From an uncultured Bacteroidales bacterium (GTDB taxonomy: Bacteria > Bacteroidota > Bacteroidia > Bacteroidales > Bacteroidaceae), in contig CADAJV010000035.1 in the NCBI GenBank assembly GCA_902788275.1, forward strand, positions 1 through 32,569: a stretch of DNA of 32,569 nucleotides, read 5' to 3'. The notes beneath the pieces were generated by a model. That model had not been told where the DNA came from and did no database searches. It was given only the letters and a program-made list of their open reading frames with translations. Both the position numbers and the translations under genes were made by a program. Within the stretch, counting starts at the first letter, position 1. Every line of letters begins with the position of its first letter. This document shows, in pieces, positions 1 through 8,003 of this stretch.

Positions 1-68
1 CACGGAGTTAAAACTTTTTTCAAGGGGATTAGATTAAACTTAGGCAATGATCACGCAAAAGACTCGGA

Positions 69-182
69 ATAAAAGTCTCATGTCTATTCTAATCAACGCA
101 GTTATGCAATAAACATACAACTAACGCAGTCAGAATTGGTTGCATTATGAGTAATCTGTGCCAACATCTATATCATTACCAA
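69..182. repeat. Left copy of 114-bp terminal inverted repeat
   Basis: This segment matches the reverse complement of 32456-32569 base for base without gaps, with 6 mismatches in 114 positions (at 79, 100, 102, 140, 151 and 168). Beyond 182 the similarity stops at once. Below 69 it cannot be tested because the right copy runs into the window end. The mismatches show no codon periodicity and no conserved long reading frame is visible, so it looks non-coding or like the edge of a larger element. Confidence 0.9.
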
Positions 183-320
183 AAATAAAACGTTTTTTGC
201 CTGCATTCCTACATTTTTTCGGATAAATGACTGACAGTAACTGATTTACGTATGCAGGATAATGTAAGGAAGGGGGAGGAATTGATAATTGAATAACGAA
301 AACGAAAACAAAAACAAAAA

Positions 321-452
321 TATTTGAGGTTGGAGGTTTAGCGAGTTGATAGTTGAGAATTGAAAATTGATAATTGAATAACGAAAACGAAAATCCGTGA
401 GATCCGTTAGATCTGTGTTTTTTAACCACGGATTATTCGGATTGAACGGATA
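321..452. repeat. Intergenic repeat module, copy A
   Basis: A composite repeat: a TTTGAGGTTGGAGGTTT block, a run of TTGAAAA/TTGATAA heptamers, an AACGAAA run, then ATCCGTTAGATCTGTG and an ACCACGGATTATTCG block. It recurs almost unchanged at 2892-3029, which has one extra 6-base unit and a few substitutions, and in parts at 2646-2718 and 2799-2877. It is non-coding. The stretch 183-590 holds nothing else I can recognise apart from a possible promoter near 527. Confidence 0.85.
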
Positions 453-526
453 AGGATAACGAAAACTCGCGGCAAACAGACGTGTTAATAATTGAAAAAA
501 GGGGTGGCGGAATGATGAAAATTTAG

Positions 527-534
527 TAATTTTG
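527..534 (+). promoter_or_regulatory. Possible promoter -7 box upstream of vapE-like gene
   Basis: TAATTTTG matches the Bacteroidetes -7 consensus TAnnTTTG. No TTTG lies at the usual 19-20 base distance upstream. The start codon is about 270 bases away, with the TCGCG array between, so this is a weak call. Confidence 0.3.
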
Positions 535-590
535 TATCTGTAAATCCGGGGCTGGCAGTGGACAGCCTAACAGGGATTTCATGACATACT

Positions 591-717
591 GAATAGCGGA
601 ACTAATTGCGAGAAGGCTGAAAATAATCGCGTCGAGCCGAAATCTAATCGCGCTGAAGCTGAACGTTTCTTCGCGATAAAATTATTTCTCCTCGCGATAA
701 AATTGTTCCTCCCCGGA
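591..717. repeat. Iteron-like array of six units phased at about 21 bp
   Basis: Five units end in (T/A/C)(T)CGCG or TTGCG at 610, 631, 652, 675 and 696, and a sixth ends in CCCCGG near 717. The steps are 21, 21, 23, 21 and about 21 bases, close to two helical turns. Units 2-4 share a GCTGAAA/GCCGAAA core and units 5-6 share ATAAAATTnTT. The array sits 85 bases upstream of a VapE-type replication ATPase gene, where iterons of a replication origin would be expected, but that function is inference. Confidence 0.55.
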
Positions 718-801
718 ACAAGGTGTTTTCTTTGCATAATCAAGGATTCGCTCTTCACGCATAAAGTGTACGACACTTTCTATTAAAAACATAATACTCT
801 T

Positions 802-2646
802 ATGGAAAAAAGCAACATCAGTTTTACGATTGTCCGCATGGACAAATACCGGGTGGCTCACGTAAGCACAAAGCCAGCCGACAGTTTCTTTGAACGGATA
901 AAGAAGGATACCAAGAAGGGCGAAGTGTACAGGCTGCGCCAATATGTTGCGCTGCGTGGCAGCGACAACGGCTATAAGCGCAAGGGGCTGCTGCCTAGGG
1001 TGTACCTGCAGGCGGAGATGGAGAACGGCAACGACGGCTCACTGAAGGTGAAAGGGTGCCTCGGACTGACATGGCTGCACATCGGCGGTGTGAAGGGCTA
1101 TGCCGACGGGATGGCTGTGAAGAAGGCTGCCATGGCTCTGCCTATGACCTACGCGGCATTTACCGGTGCTGACGGCAAGAGCGTGGAGGTATTGGTGAGA
1201 GCTACGACAAACAGCGGAGTGATGCCGACAGAGGAGGAGGGCATCGACAAATTCTGCACGGCAGCATACAGGATTGCACTGAACACGTATGCTAACGTGC
1301 TGCCGCTGCTGGCAGAGGCGACGGCGATAAATGCCAGGTGCTGCATAGCGATGCCGCTGGACCCCGAGCCATACTACAACGCGCAGGCCGTGCCACTGAG
1401 GGTGGACGATGGATACAAGAATGCCGACGCCCAGGTGGCATACTCACCGCTGGAAGAGAAAAAGATCAGGGAGGAAGCGGCTAGCAGCAACAAAAGGGCG
1501 GCGATGACGAAGAAACTGATAGAGTATCTGGAGGAATACGAATTCAGATATAACGTGCTGCTGGGCAGGACGGAGTTTATAGACGTCAGGGACATTGGCC
1601 GGAAATGGATAATGCTGAGCGAGAGGACGATAGAGCGCCTGACCGTAGAGGCCACGATGAAGGGCATTGAGGTGCGCGACAAGGACGTGAGGCGCATAGT
1701 GACGTCAGACCTGGTGGCGGAATACCACGCCGCAAAGGAATATCTGAGGAGCGAAGAACTCTACTGGGACGGCAAGACGGACTATATCGGCATGATGGCC
1801 AGGAGGGTGAAGAACAACCTGCCGCAGTGGGAGGGATGGTTTAAGAAATGGTTTCTGTACATGGTGGCACAATGGGCTGGCATGCCGAAAGGACATGGCA
1901 ACAGCACGGTGCCACTGCTGATAGCAGGCCAGGGATACAACAAATCGACGTTCTGCCGCATGCTGCTGCCGCCGGAACTGCAGGACTACTACAACGACAA
2001 CCTGCAGGCTAACAATAAGACGCAGATGCTGAGAGCCATGCACCAATACCTGCTGATAAACCTGGACGAGTTTAACCAGATAAGCGCAAAGCTGCAGGCA
2101 GGATTTCTGAAAAACCTGCTGCAACTGGCGAACATAAAGGGACGGCGCTCTTACGGAAAGAGCGAGGAGGAGTTTGACCGCACGGCATCCTTCATTGCCA
2201 CGACAAACGAACCCAGCGTGCTGGCTGATCCTACCGGCAGCCGACGGTTTATAGGAGTGGAGCTGACAGCGCCCATCGATGTGAGCGGCGGGGTGAACTA
2301 CCGCCAAATGTACGGACAGGCGATGAAGATGCTGGACAGCGGCGAGCAATACTGGTTTTCGAAGGAAGAGGAGAAGGAGATTATGACGCACAACAGGAAG
2401 TATGTGATTGTGCCACCCGTGGTAGAACTGTTTCACGAGTACTTCGAGGTTGCACAAAATGCCGAAGACGGCAAATGGATGACGATTACGGCACTATACA
2501 ACTTCCTGCGAAAAAAAGGCGGCGCCGGACTGGACGTGGACTGCGTGTCGCAACTGGGACGGTATCTCTCGCCACTGTTCAACGACAGGAACAAAAAGAG
2601 ACTGCGTGACCAGACATGGTACTTGGTCAAGATGAAGGAGGGATAA
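802..2646 (+). CDS. VapE/VirE-like P-loop ATPase, primase-helicase type protein
   Basis: The 614-residue protein resembles the Bacteroidales VirE/VapE group (BT4734-like N-terminus, VapE ATPase domain, DUF3874-like C-terminus). A Walker A motif GQGYNKST lies at residues 376-383. A Walker B strand LLINLDEF ends with D422-E423, and GSRRF at 479-483 provides arginine-finger candidates. Known relatives are superfamily 3-like helicase ATPases found in phages, satellites and integrated elements. The N-terminal about 200 residues could be a primase-like or DNA-binding module, but I see no clear catalytic motif there. No integrase, capsid or mobilisation gene is near. The gene stands alone between copies of the same intergenic repeat, with a TCGCG array just upstream. 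The start has an A-rich upstream region and no Shine-Dalgarno. Family assignment is fairly sure; the job in the cell is unknown. Confidence 0.8.
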   Translation: MEKSNISFTIVRMDKYRVAHVSTKPADSFFERIKKDTKKGEVYRLRQYVALRGSDNGYKRKGLLPRVYLQAEMENGNDGSLKVKGCLGLTWLHIGGVKGYADGMAVKKAAMALPMTYAAFTGADGKSVEVLVRATTNSGVMPTEEEGIDKFCTAAYRIALNTYANVLPLLAEATAINARCCIAMPLDPEPYYNAQAVPLRVDDGYKNADAQVAYSPLEEKKIREEAASSNKRAAMTKKLIEYLEEYEFRYNVLLGRTEFIDVRDIGRKWIMLSERTIERLTVEATMKGIEVRDKDVRRIVTSDLVAEYHAAKEYLRSEELYWDGKTDYIGMMARRVKNNLPQWEGWFKKWFLYMVAQWAGMPKGHGNSTVPLLIAGQGYNKSTFCRMLLPPELQDYYNDNLQANNKTQMLRAMHQYLLINLDEFNQISAKLQAGFLKNLLQLANIKGRRSYGKSEEEFDRTASFIATTNEPSVLADPTGSRRFIGVELTAPIDVSGGVNYRQMYGQAMKMLDSGEQYWFSKEEEKEIMTHNRKYVIVPPVVELFHEYFEVAQNAEDGKWMTITALYNFLRKKGGAGLDVDCVSQLGRYLSPLFNDRNKKRLRDQTWYLVKMKEG

Positions 2647-3029
2647 GGAAAACAGGGATTATTTGAGGTTGGAGGTTTAACGAGTTGATAGTTGAGAATT
2701 GAAAATTGATAATTGAATGCCGCAGGCGGCACACAGATCACGCTGATTATTTTTAACTCACACTGATTTCACAGATAAACACAGATAAATTTAACAAAAA
2801 CGAAAACGAAAACGAAAATCCGTTAGATCCGTTAGATCTGTGTTTTTTAACCACGGATATAGCGGATTGAACGGATAAAGAAAACAGGGATTATTTGAGG
2901 TTGGAGGTTTAGCGAGTTGATAGTTGAAAATTGAAAATTGATAATTGAATAACGAAAACGAAAACGAAAATCCGTGAGATCCGTTAGATCTGTGTTTTTT
3001 AACCACGGATTATTCGAATTGCACGGATA
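2646..3029. repeat. Intergenic repeat modules, copies B, C and D
   Basis: Copy B (2646-2718) has the TTTGAGGTTGGAGG block and TTGAAAA heptamers. It is followed by GCCGCAGGCGGC, a perfect 12-base palindrome. Copy C (about 2799-2877) has the AACGAAA run and the GATCCGTTAGATCTGTG block. Copy D (2892-3029) is the full module and matches 321-452 nearly perfectly. Copies A and D are direct repeats that bracket the vapE-like gene. No gene is visible between 2647 and 3273. Confidence 0.85.
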
Positions 3030-3195
3030 GTTTTTAACAAAACCCGAGAAATATCTGTCCAGTCTCTTCCGAATCATTTTAGTTAAGGTTTTCTTTGTCT
3101 TCTTATTTTTTCTCCACACAGAATTTTCCTCCTGCCTCCTAAAAATATATGTTTTGAGAGAAAAGAAATAATAATAATACGAAATAGGTATATAT

Positions 3196-3230
3196 TTTGT
3201 ATGTGGATTGAAATGTTTTTTATATTTTTG
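3196..3230 (+). promoter_or_regulatory. Promoter of the capD-like gene
   Basis: TATTTTTG followed by C (3223-3230) fits the TAnnTTTG -7 box, and TTTG at 3196-3199 is a candidate -33 box. The 23-base spacer is longer than the usual 19-20. Transcription would begin near 3236, which rules out the most upstream ATG at 3208 and favours the start at 3274. Confidence 0.6.
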
Positions 3231-3273
3231 CCGAACAATGGAAATTGTGTATATTCACAAGCACACTGCAAAC

Positions 3274-5256
3274 ATGGAAAAAGAAGGCAATATCATAAAA
3301 AGGTTTTTCAACTGGTATTTCAGCAAGAATGTCCTACCCTACTGGGCCATATTGATTGCGGACACGATAATAGTGTTCATATCTGCCATATTCTCTTACT
3401 GGGTAACCAACAGCACGGTGAGTCTCTTTGACTACAGATGGGCTGTGCTATACACCTGTCTGATGTACACGGCGCTGAGCTGGGTGGGTGTAAGGCTGTT
3501 CAAGACCTACACCAGCGTGATGCGCTACTCAAGCATGGTGGACCTGCTGAAACTGGCATACGCCAACCTGACATCAATGGTGCTGTGCATAATAGCGATG
3601 TACTCGATGAAGGCACTGGGAGTGGAGCACCTGTCGGCCCTGTCGCTGCCCAACACGATATTGACATTTATCATCGCCTCAATGCTGATGTGGGGAATAA
3701 GGATAGCCGTGAAATCGATATACGAGAGCATCAACACCGGGCACCACATGGTGAGGACGCTGATATACGGTGCCATGACCGGCGGCGTGGGAATGGCCAA
3801 AAACCTGCGCTCGGGGCACCCGCGAAAATTTGAGCTCTGCGGATTTATCTCCCACGAAAACCGCATACACGGCATGAAGCTGGCCGGTGTGCCTGTCTAT
3901 ACGCTGGACGACGACCTTGAGGCCATCGTCAGGAAGGAGCGCATACAGGCTGTGCTGGTGAGCCCCTACAGGGTAATGGACTTCCGCAACAATCAGGAGA
4001 TACAGAACATTCTCATAGGAGCCGGATGTAAGATATTCATGGCTCACTACGCCAAGGAGGCCAGCATCAAGGACGGTGCCCTGACCGAGGAGGAGATGAT
4101 GAACATGCGCATCCAGGAGGTGAGCGTGGAGGATCTGCTGCCCCGGTCGGAGATAAACGTGGACATGAAGTCGGTAGCTAAGCAGCTGAACGGCAAGCGC
4201 GTGCTTATAACGGGCTCGGCTGGCTCCATAGGCATGGAGATAGTGCGGCAGGTGGCACAGTTCAAGCCCGCCAAGATGATGCTGATAGACCAGGCAGAGA
4301 CGCCGCAGCATGACGTGCGCCTGATGATGGCCAAGGACTATCCCGACGTGGAGTTTGAGGCCATAGTGACAAGCATAAGCCGCCGGACGAGGATGGAGTA
4401 CATTTTCAAGAGCTTCAGGCCAGACTATGTGTTCCACGCCGCAGCATATAAGCACGTGCCGATGATGGAGGACAACCCCAGCGAGGCTGTGCTTAACAAT
4501 ATCTACGGCACCAAGGTGATTGCCGACCTCAGCGTGGAGACTGGCGTGAAGAAGTTTGTGATGATTTCAACGGACAAAGCCGTGAACCCGACAAACGTGA
4601 TGGGATGCTCGAAGCGTATATGCGAGATATATGTGCAGAGCCTCGACAGGAAGCAGAAGCTGCAAGCCATAAAGAACAGGAAGTCGGGCGACATGCACAC
4701 GGATGACTACACACAGTTTGTGACGACGCGCTTCGGCAATGTGCTGGGCTCGAACGGCAGCGTGATACCCCTGTTCAGGGAACAGATAAAGAACGGCGGT
4801 CCGGTGACGGTGACCGACGAGAGGATAGTAAGATTCTTCATGCTGATACCCGAGGCCTGCAAGCTGGTGCTGGAAGCCGGCACTAAGGGCAACGGCGGCG
4901 AGATATTCGTCTTCGACATGGGCAAGCCGGTGAAGATTGCCGACCTGGCAAAGAGAATGATTGCACTGTCGAACGCAAAGAACGTGAAGATAGAATACAC
5001 CGGACTGCGCGAAGGAGAGAAACTGTATGAGGAGGTGCTGAACGAACTGGAAGGCACCAAGCCTACATTCCACGACAAGATACGCATCGCCCAGGTAAGG
5101 GAGTACGACTACGACGAGGTGTCGAAGGATATTGACGAGCTGGTGGAGCTGTCGAAACAGTACGACAACATGAAAACAGTACGCAAGATGAAAGAGATTG
5201 TGCCTGAGTACAAGAGCAATAACTCGGTGTACGAGGTGCTGGACAAGGAAGAGTAG
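3274..5256 (+). CDS. Membrane-bound nucleotide-sugar 4,6-dehydratase, WbpM/CapD family
   Basis: The protein belongs to the large WbpM/CapD/FlaA1-type short-chain dehydrogenases that make the first sugar nucleotide intermediate for capsule or O-antigen. With the start at 3274 it has 660 residues, with four hydrophobic segments in the first about 140. A CoA-binding-like domain follows at roughly 150-270, then a Rossmann domain with GSAGSIG at 314-320. The active-site block STDKAVNPTNVMGCSK has methionine (M443) where classical enzymes have tyrosine, plus K447, as is typical of this membrane-bound subfamily. In-frame ATGs at 3208 and 3238 are possible, but the promoter at 3223-3230 makes 3274 more likely. 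No other capsule gene is adjacent; a Wzi-like gene lies about 17 kb away. The exact sugar is not predictable. Confidence 0.9.
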   Translation: MEKEGNIIKRFFNWYFSKNVLPYWAILIADTIIVFISAIFSYWVTNSTVSLFDYRWAVLYTCLMYTALSWVGVRLFKTYTSVMRYSSMVDLLKLAYANLTSMVLCIIAMYSMKALGVEHLSALSLPNTILTFIIASMLMWGIRIAVKSIYESINTGHHMVRTLIYGAMTGGVGMAKNLRSGHPRKFELCGFISHENRIHGMKLAGVPVYTLDDDLEAIVRKERIQAVLVSPYRVMDFRNNQEIQNILIGAGCKIFMAHYAKEASIKDGALTEEEMMNMRIQEVSVEDLLPRSEINVDMKSVAKQLNGKRVLITGSAGSIGMEIVRQVAQFKPAKMMLIDQAETPQHDVRLMMAKDYPDVEFEAIVTSISRRTRMEYIFKSFRPDYVFHAAAYKHVPMMEDNPSEAVLNNIYGTKVIADLSVETGVKKFVMISTDKAVNPTNVMGCSKRICEIYVQSLDRKQKLQAIKNRKSGDMHTDDYTQFVTTRFGNVLGSNGSVIPLFREQIKNGGPVTVTDERIVRFFMLIPEACKLVLEAGTKGNGGEIFVFDMGKPVKIADLAKRMIALSNAKNVKIEYTGLREGEKLYEEVLNELEGTKPTFHDKIRIAQVREYDYDEVSKDIDELVELSKQYDNMKTVRKMKEIVPEYKSNNSVYEVLDKEE

Positions 5257-5300
5257 GCGTTTATAATTGATAATTGATAATTGAAAATTGAAAATTAGCC

Positions 5301-5386
5301 AAGTCCGGGAGTGAACAAAAGTGACCACGGATTGAACGGATAGAACGGATGTTTCTAGTCGCTGTGCGACCCGCAGATTTCGCAGA
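5301..5386. repeat. 86-bp direct repeat, first copy
   Basis: It matches 5642-5727 without gaps and with 5 mismatches. It begins at the dispersed word GTCCGGGAGTG and includes ACGGATTGAACGGAT. A GTCGC-TGT-GCGAC mini-hairpin is followed by CCGCAGATTTCGCAGA. Confidence 0.85.
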
Positions 5387-5536
5387 TGTGTGCAGATTCC
5401 GCAGATTTATTATCTCACACAGATTGCACAGATTGCACAGACTTGGATAAATTGAGAATTGAGAATTGATAATTGAAATTTAGCAAGCCAGTGGACATAA
5501 ACAAACACGAATTGCACGAATAACACGAATACCGAA

Positions 5537-5610
5537 GGTATCGCGAAGACTCTGTCAGTGGTCGCGCCTTGGCGCGGGCTGACAAAAAAGAGTCTGAGAG
5601 CGAAGCGGCA
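5537..5610. repeat. Structured hairpin element, copy 1
   Basis: On the plus strand, GGTATCGCGA is followed by AGACTCTGTCAG (5547-5558). A central TGGTCGCGCC-TT-GGCGCGGG segment comes next, then CTGAC (5579-5583), an A5 bulge, AGAGTCT (5589-5595) and GAGAGCGAAGCGGCA. The two arms pair as a 12-bp stem interrupted by a 5-base bulge. Copy 2, on the other strand at 14056-14153, has a different stem sequence but the same stem length, the same bulge position, and the same flanks and loop words. Confidence 0.75.
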
Positions 5611-5641
5611 TAGTTGATAGTTGATAATTGATAATTATACC

Positions 5642-5727
5642 ATGTCCGGGAGTGGACAAAAGTGAACACGGATTGAACGGATTGAACGGATGTTTTTAGT
5701 CGCTGTGCGACCCGCAGATTTCGCAGA
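5642..5727. repeat. 86-bp direct repeat, second copy
   Basis: Second copy of the module at 5301-5386, with 5 mismatches in 86 bases. The GTCGCTGTGCGAC hairpin and the ACGGAT words are conserved. Confidence 0.85.
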
Positions 5728-6061
5728 CTTATTTTTGATTTCGCTGATTTATTAGGTCACACAGATTTCACAGATTACACGGATTTTTTTTCTGACCACG
5801 GATCTCACGAATTGACACGAATATTTTTAGATGACAGACTACGGTCTGCTTTGTTAACAAAGGTTGCTTTTGTTTTGAAGTACCTCTGAAAGCGAGTTTT
5901 CATGGTTCTTCTCCCAAAAATCAACTCATCATCTAAAAAGAATTCTTATCTGTGTTAATCCGTTTTATCTGTGTTCGTTAAACTACTATTTTTCTTGACC
6001 ACGGATTGCACGAATTACTACGAGTGGAGGGTAAAAAAGCCTCTATTGAAAATCAAAGACA

Positions 6062-6097
6062 AAATAAATCCCCGATGGAGACATCGGGGATTTATTT
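6062..6097 (-). terminator. Terminator of the cysteine-rich protein gene
   Basis: A perfect 16-bp inverted repeat (arms 6062-6077 and 6082-6097) encloses a GAGA tetraloop. The stem core is CCCCGATG/CATCGGGG and the outer part is A/T rich, giving T-rich tails on both strands. It lies 22 bases past the stop codon of the minus-strand gene that begins at 6817. Confidence 0.85.
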
Positions 6098-6118
6098 CTT
6101 GTGATGAAGGGAGAGTGA

Positions 6119-6817
6119 TTACTTCTTGCAGCCCTTGCACTTGGAGCAGTCTTTCTTACAGTCAGTGCACTTGGTGCAGCCCTTCTTGCAGTCCTTGCAC
6201 ATAGTGCAACCTTTCTTGCAATCAGCCTTGGCACACTGCTTCTTGTCCTTGGGGCATGGCTTCTGGCAATCCTTCATGCCGTGGCCCCTGAATCCACGGT
6301 GGCCCTGAGGACCGGCATGGCGCTGGGGCATGATGCTACGCTCAATCATCTTGTCGGTGCGCCAGGCCTGAAACTGCTCGGGGGTGAGTATCTCGGAGAG
6401 AGCCTTCACATAAGGCATCGGCTGATGGCCGGCAGCTTTATCGCATTTCTGACCATCCTTGTTGCAGTCGCCCTTGTCGCAGTCTTTCTTGCCCTTGGGG
6501 CATTCAGCCTTGGCAGCGTCTTTCTTGCAGTCGGCCTTGTCGCATTTCTGCTTGTCCCTGGGGCACTCGGCCTTCTGGCCCTTGGGGCATGCCTTACGGC
6601 TGAGGACCTTGGTGTTGAGGTCGAGGAGCTTGGTCTTCTGGTCGGCGGTGAGGTCATAGGCCTTGGCCATGCGGTCGGTAATGATCTGTGCCTTCTGTTC
6701 GGGGGTGAGCATAGCACACTGTCCCTTATTCTGCTGGTCACACTTAGCAGGTTCCTGTGCCATCATTGTGGCGAGCCCCAGAATAAGACTGAGACTAAAA
6801 ATGATTGTTCTTTTCAT
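6119..6817 (-). CDS. Secreted cysteine-rich protein with LTxxQ motifs (DUF4890/Spy-like)
   Basis: The start at 6817 gives MKRTIIFSL, a signal peptide that probably ends after ATMMAQ (about residue 21). An ATG four codons upstream is the alternative. The 232-residue protein has LTPEQ or LTADQ motifs at 37-41, 56-60 and 144-148, the hallmark of Spy/CpxP/ZraP-like periplasmic helical proteins and of the related DUF4890 family. Unusually, it carries 23 cysteines, all after the signal peptide. The tail (200-230) is a regular ten-residue repeat CKKxCxxCxx, and an earlier lysine-rich segment (77-125) has ten-plus residue repeats with KCDKADCKK-like units. Histidines and glycines lie between. This suggests metal binding, as in ZraP, or disulfide-rich structure; neither is shown. 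It is a single-gene unit with a strong terminator. Confidence 0.75.
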   Translation of the reverse strand: MKRTIIFSLSLILGLATMMAQEPAKCDQQNKGQCAMLTPEQKAQIITDRMAKAYDLTADQKTKLLDLNTKVLSRKACPKGQKAECPRDKQKCDKADCKKDAAKAECPKGKKDCDKGDCNKDGQKCDKAAGHQPMPYVKALSEILTPEQFQAWRTDKMIERSIMPQRHAGPQGHRGFRGHGMKDCQKPCPKDKKQCAKADCKKGCTMCKDCKKGCTKCTDCKKDCSKCKGCKK

Positions 6818-7054
6818 TGTAATAAGCATTTTAGCGGATTAAACATTTTCTGTCTGTAAGACTGATGTGCCTACCCAAAGTTTAATCCTTACATATAAGT
6901 TTAACATTCTTTAAGCAAAGCGTTTCCGGGGGGGGGCTTTAGGTCCCGTAGAAATTAAAGGAAATAAAGGATATTTATAAACTTTGATTGGATGACAAAT
7001 ATTTCTGATGCTTCTGCTATTTCTGCGAGACTTCATAAAGAAAGTCATCATTTA

Positions 7055-7438
7055 TCAACTGGAGCGGCGCTTCTGTTCCTTGGCCAGTTCGGCAGGGATG
7101 CGGAAGGCGGCGTAAAGCTGGAAGATGGCGGCGATGAGGAGTGCTATGAGCCATTCGTTGTGGCGCATGTAGGTCATGTGATACTGATGACCAAACATTA
7201 GGGCACCGCTGAGAACCAGAAGGAGGGCACCGAAGATCTGCTGGCGGCGCAGACGGCGAATGACGACGCTGTCACCCTCGTAGCTGGCCAGCATCTGCAT
7301 GGAGGCGAACATCAGGGCGCCAGCACTATAGATATAGGGTGCCAGCTTGCTGTCGAGGGGATTGAGCATGGCACCGATGATGATAAGGACACCGCCAAGG
7401 CGGTAGATAAAGAGTTGGAGACTATTCAGCTGTTTCAT
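7055..7438 (-). CDS. Small integral membrane protein of unknown function
   Basis: The 127-residue protein starts at MKQLNSLQ; an ATG six codons upstream is the alternative. It has about four hydrophobic stretches (roughly residues 10-26, 34-52, 69-88 and 96-112). A basic segment RRLRRQQ sits between the second and third, and the tail AKEQKRRSS is positively charged. I do not recognise a named family. Its start overlaps the last 17 bases of the divIC-like gene, so the two are probably translated from one message. Confidence 0.7.
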   Translation of the reverse strand: MKQLNSLQLFIYRLGGVLIIIGAMLNPLDSKLAPYIYSAGALMFASMQMLASYEGDSVVIRRLRRQQIFGALLLVLSGALMFGHQYHMTYMRHNEWLIALLIAAIFQLYAAFRIPAELAKEQKRRSS

Positions 7439-7730
7439 CTTCAAATACGTAAACATCCTCGTTTTCGTTCTTCATATAATATTTCTCACGCGCAATGCGC
7501 ACCACGGCATTGGGGTCGCGCTGGAGCTCCATATACAGCCGCGTATCGCGCTCATACTGCGAGCGGTAGGCCTCGATCTCAGACCTTAGAGCGCTCTCCT
7601 CCTTGTAAAGCTGATAGCGATTGTAAAGGCTGTTGGAGTCGAGAAAGGCTATAAGGGCCACAAAGATAACGATGGTGGTGGCATACTTATGGCGACCTAA
7701 ATATCTGAAGAAACGCTTGATGATGAGCAT
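7422..7730 (-). CDS. Cell division protein of the DivIC/FtsB family
   Basis: The 102-residue protein has a short cytoplasmic N-terminus, one membrane segment (about residues 17-33) and a periplasmic coiled coil (about 36-70). The end AREKYYMKNENEDVYVFE is typical of Bacteroidetes septum formation initiators. These proteins act in the divisome with FtsL and FtsQ to activate septal wall synthesis. The gene is first in a two-gene unit with the small membrane protein. Its 5' untranslated region holds fourteen GGAGTGA-type heptamers directly upstream of the start, and a -7 promoter box lies at 7925-7932. Confidence 0.85.
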   Translation of the reverse strand: MLIIKRFFRYLGRHKYATTIVIFVALIAFLDSNSLYNRYQLYKEESALRSEIEAYRSQYERDTRLYMELQRDPNAVVRIAREKYYMKNENEDVYVFEDETAE

Positions 7731-7732
7731 GG

Positions 7733-7830
7733 GGAGTTAGGAGTTAGGAGTGAGGAGTGAGGAGTGAGGAGTTAGGAGTGAGGAGTGAGGAGTGAGGAGT
7801 GAGGAGTTAGGAGTTAGGAGTGAAGAGTGA
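7733..7830. repeat. Fourteen heptamers of GGAGTTA/GGAGTGA
   Basis: An exact 7-base period runs for 98 bases with only two main unit variants (GGAGTTA and GGAGTGA) and one AGAGTGA. It abuts the divIC start codon and lies in the leader of that gene. Downstream the period continues loosely as GTGCGAG and TTATTGG-like units up to about 7910. Confidence 0.95.
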
Positions 7831-7924
7831 GGAATTGGAATAAAAGTGCGAGAGTGCGGGAGTGCGAATCTCAAATAATTATTGTTTATTGGTTATTGAT
7901 TGTTGGTTTATGTGAATTTCATTG

Positions 7925-7932
7925 CAAAGATA
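7925..7932 (-). promoter_or_regulatory. Promoter -7 box for divIC-like gene
   Basis: On the minus strand the sequence is TATCTTTG followed by CAA, a full match to TAnnTTTG(C). It lies back to back with the sppA promoter at 7975. The predicted leader is about 190 bases long and contains the heptamer tract. I see no good -33 TTTG. Confidence 0.5.
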
Positions 7933-7974
7933 ACAAATGTTGGGAAGAAAAAAGCATGATTCGGCGAAAATCAT

Positions 7975-7982
7975 TACTTTTG
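7975..7982 (+). promoter_or_regulatory. Promoter -7 box for sppA
   Basis: TACTTTTG followed by CAA matches TAnnTTTG(C) and sits 21 bases before the ATG at 8004. This supports the start at 8004 over the longer reading frame that opens at 7827. Confidence 0.6.
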
Positions 7983-8003
7983 CAAATAAAAAACTTTATT
8001 ACT

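Larger units (their letters stand above)
5257..6060. repeat. 0.8-kb gene-free region of mixed intergenic repeats
   Basis: No convincing gene lies here. The region holds TTGATAA-type heptamer runs (5262-5297, 5449-5480, 5613-5638), an 86-bp direct repeat pair, a structured hairpin element and many words of the ACGGATTGAACGGAT and CACAGATT type. It also has a small hairpin CAGAC/GTCTG (5835-5848) and a perfect 14-base palindrome CTTTGTTAACAAAG (5849-5862). Confidence 0.8.

Noticed and set aside
145-429. Minus-strand frame of 94 codons across the left repeat
   Set aside because: It is encoded by heptamer and AACGAAA repeats, and its ending lies in the inverted repeat; no protein-like features.
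1705-5328. Long minus-strand reading frames (1705-2457, 3679-4455, 4567-5328) opposite the vapE-like and capD-like genes
   Set aside because: They are antisense shadows of genes with clear motifs; their translations are His/Leu/Val-rich and resemble no family.
5971-6204. Plus-strand frame crossing the terminator
   Set aside because: It runs through a perfect terminator hairpin and the antisense of the cysteine repeat gene.
7733-7830. CRISPR array
   Set aside because: The repeats are 7-base units in direct contact, with no spacers of 30-40 bases and no cas genes in the window.
7827-8003. N-terminal extension of sppA by 59 codons
   Set aside because: It is made of repeat sequence and lies upstream of the TACTTTTG promoter box; the family start fits 8004.
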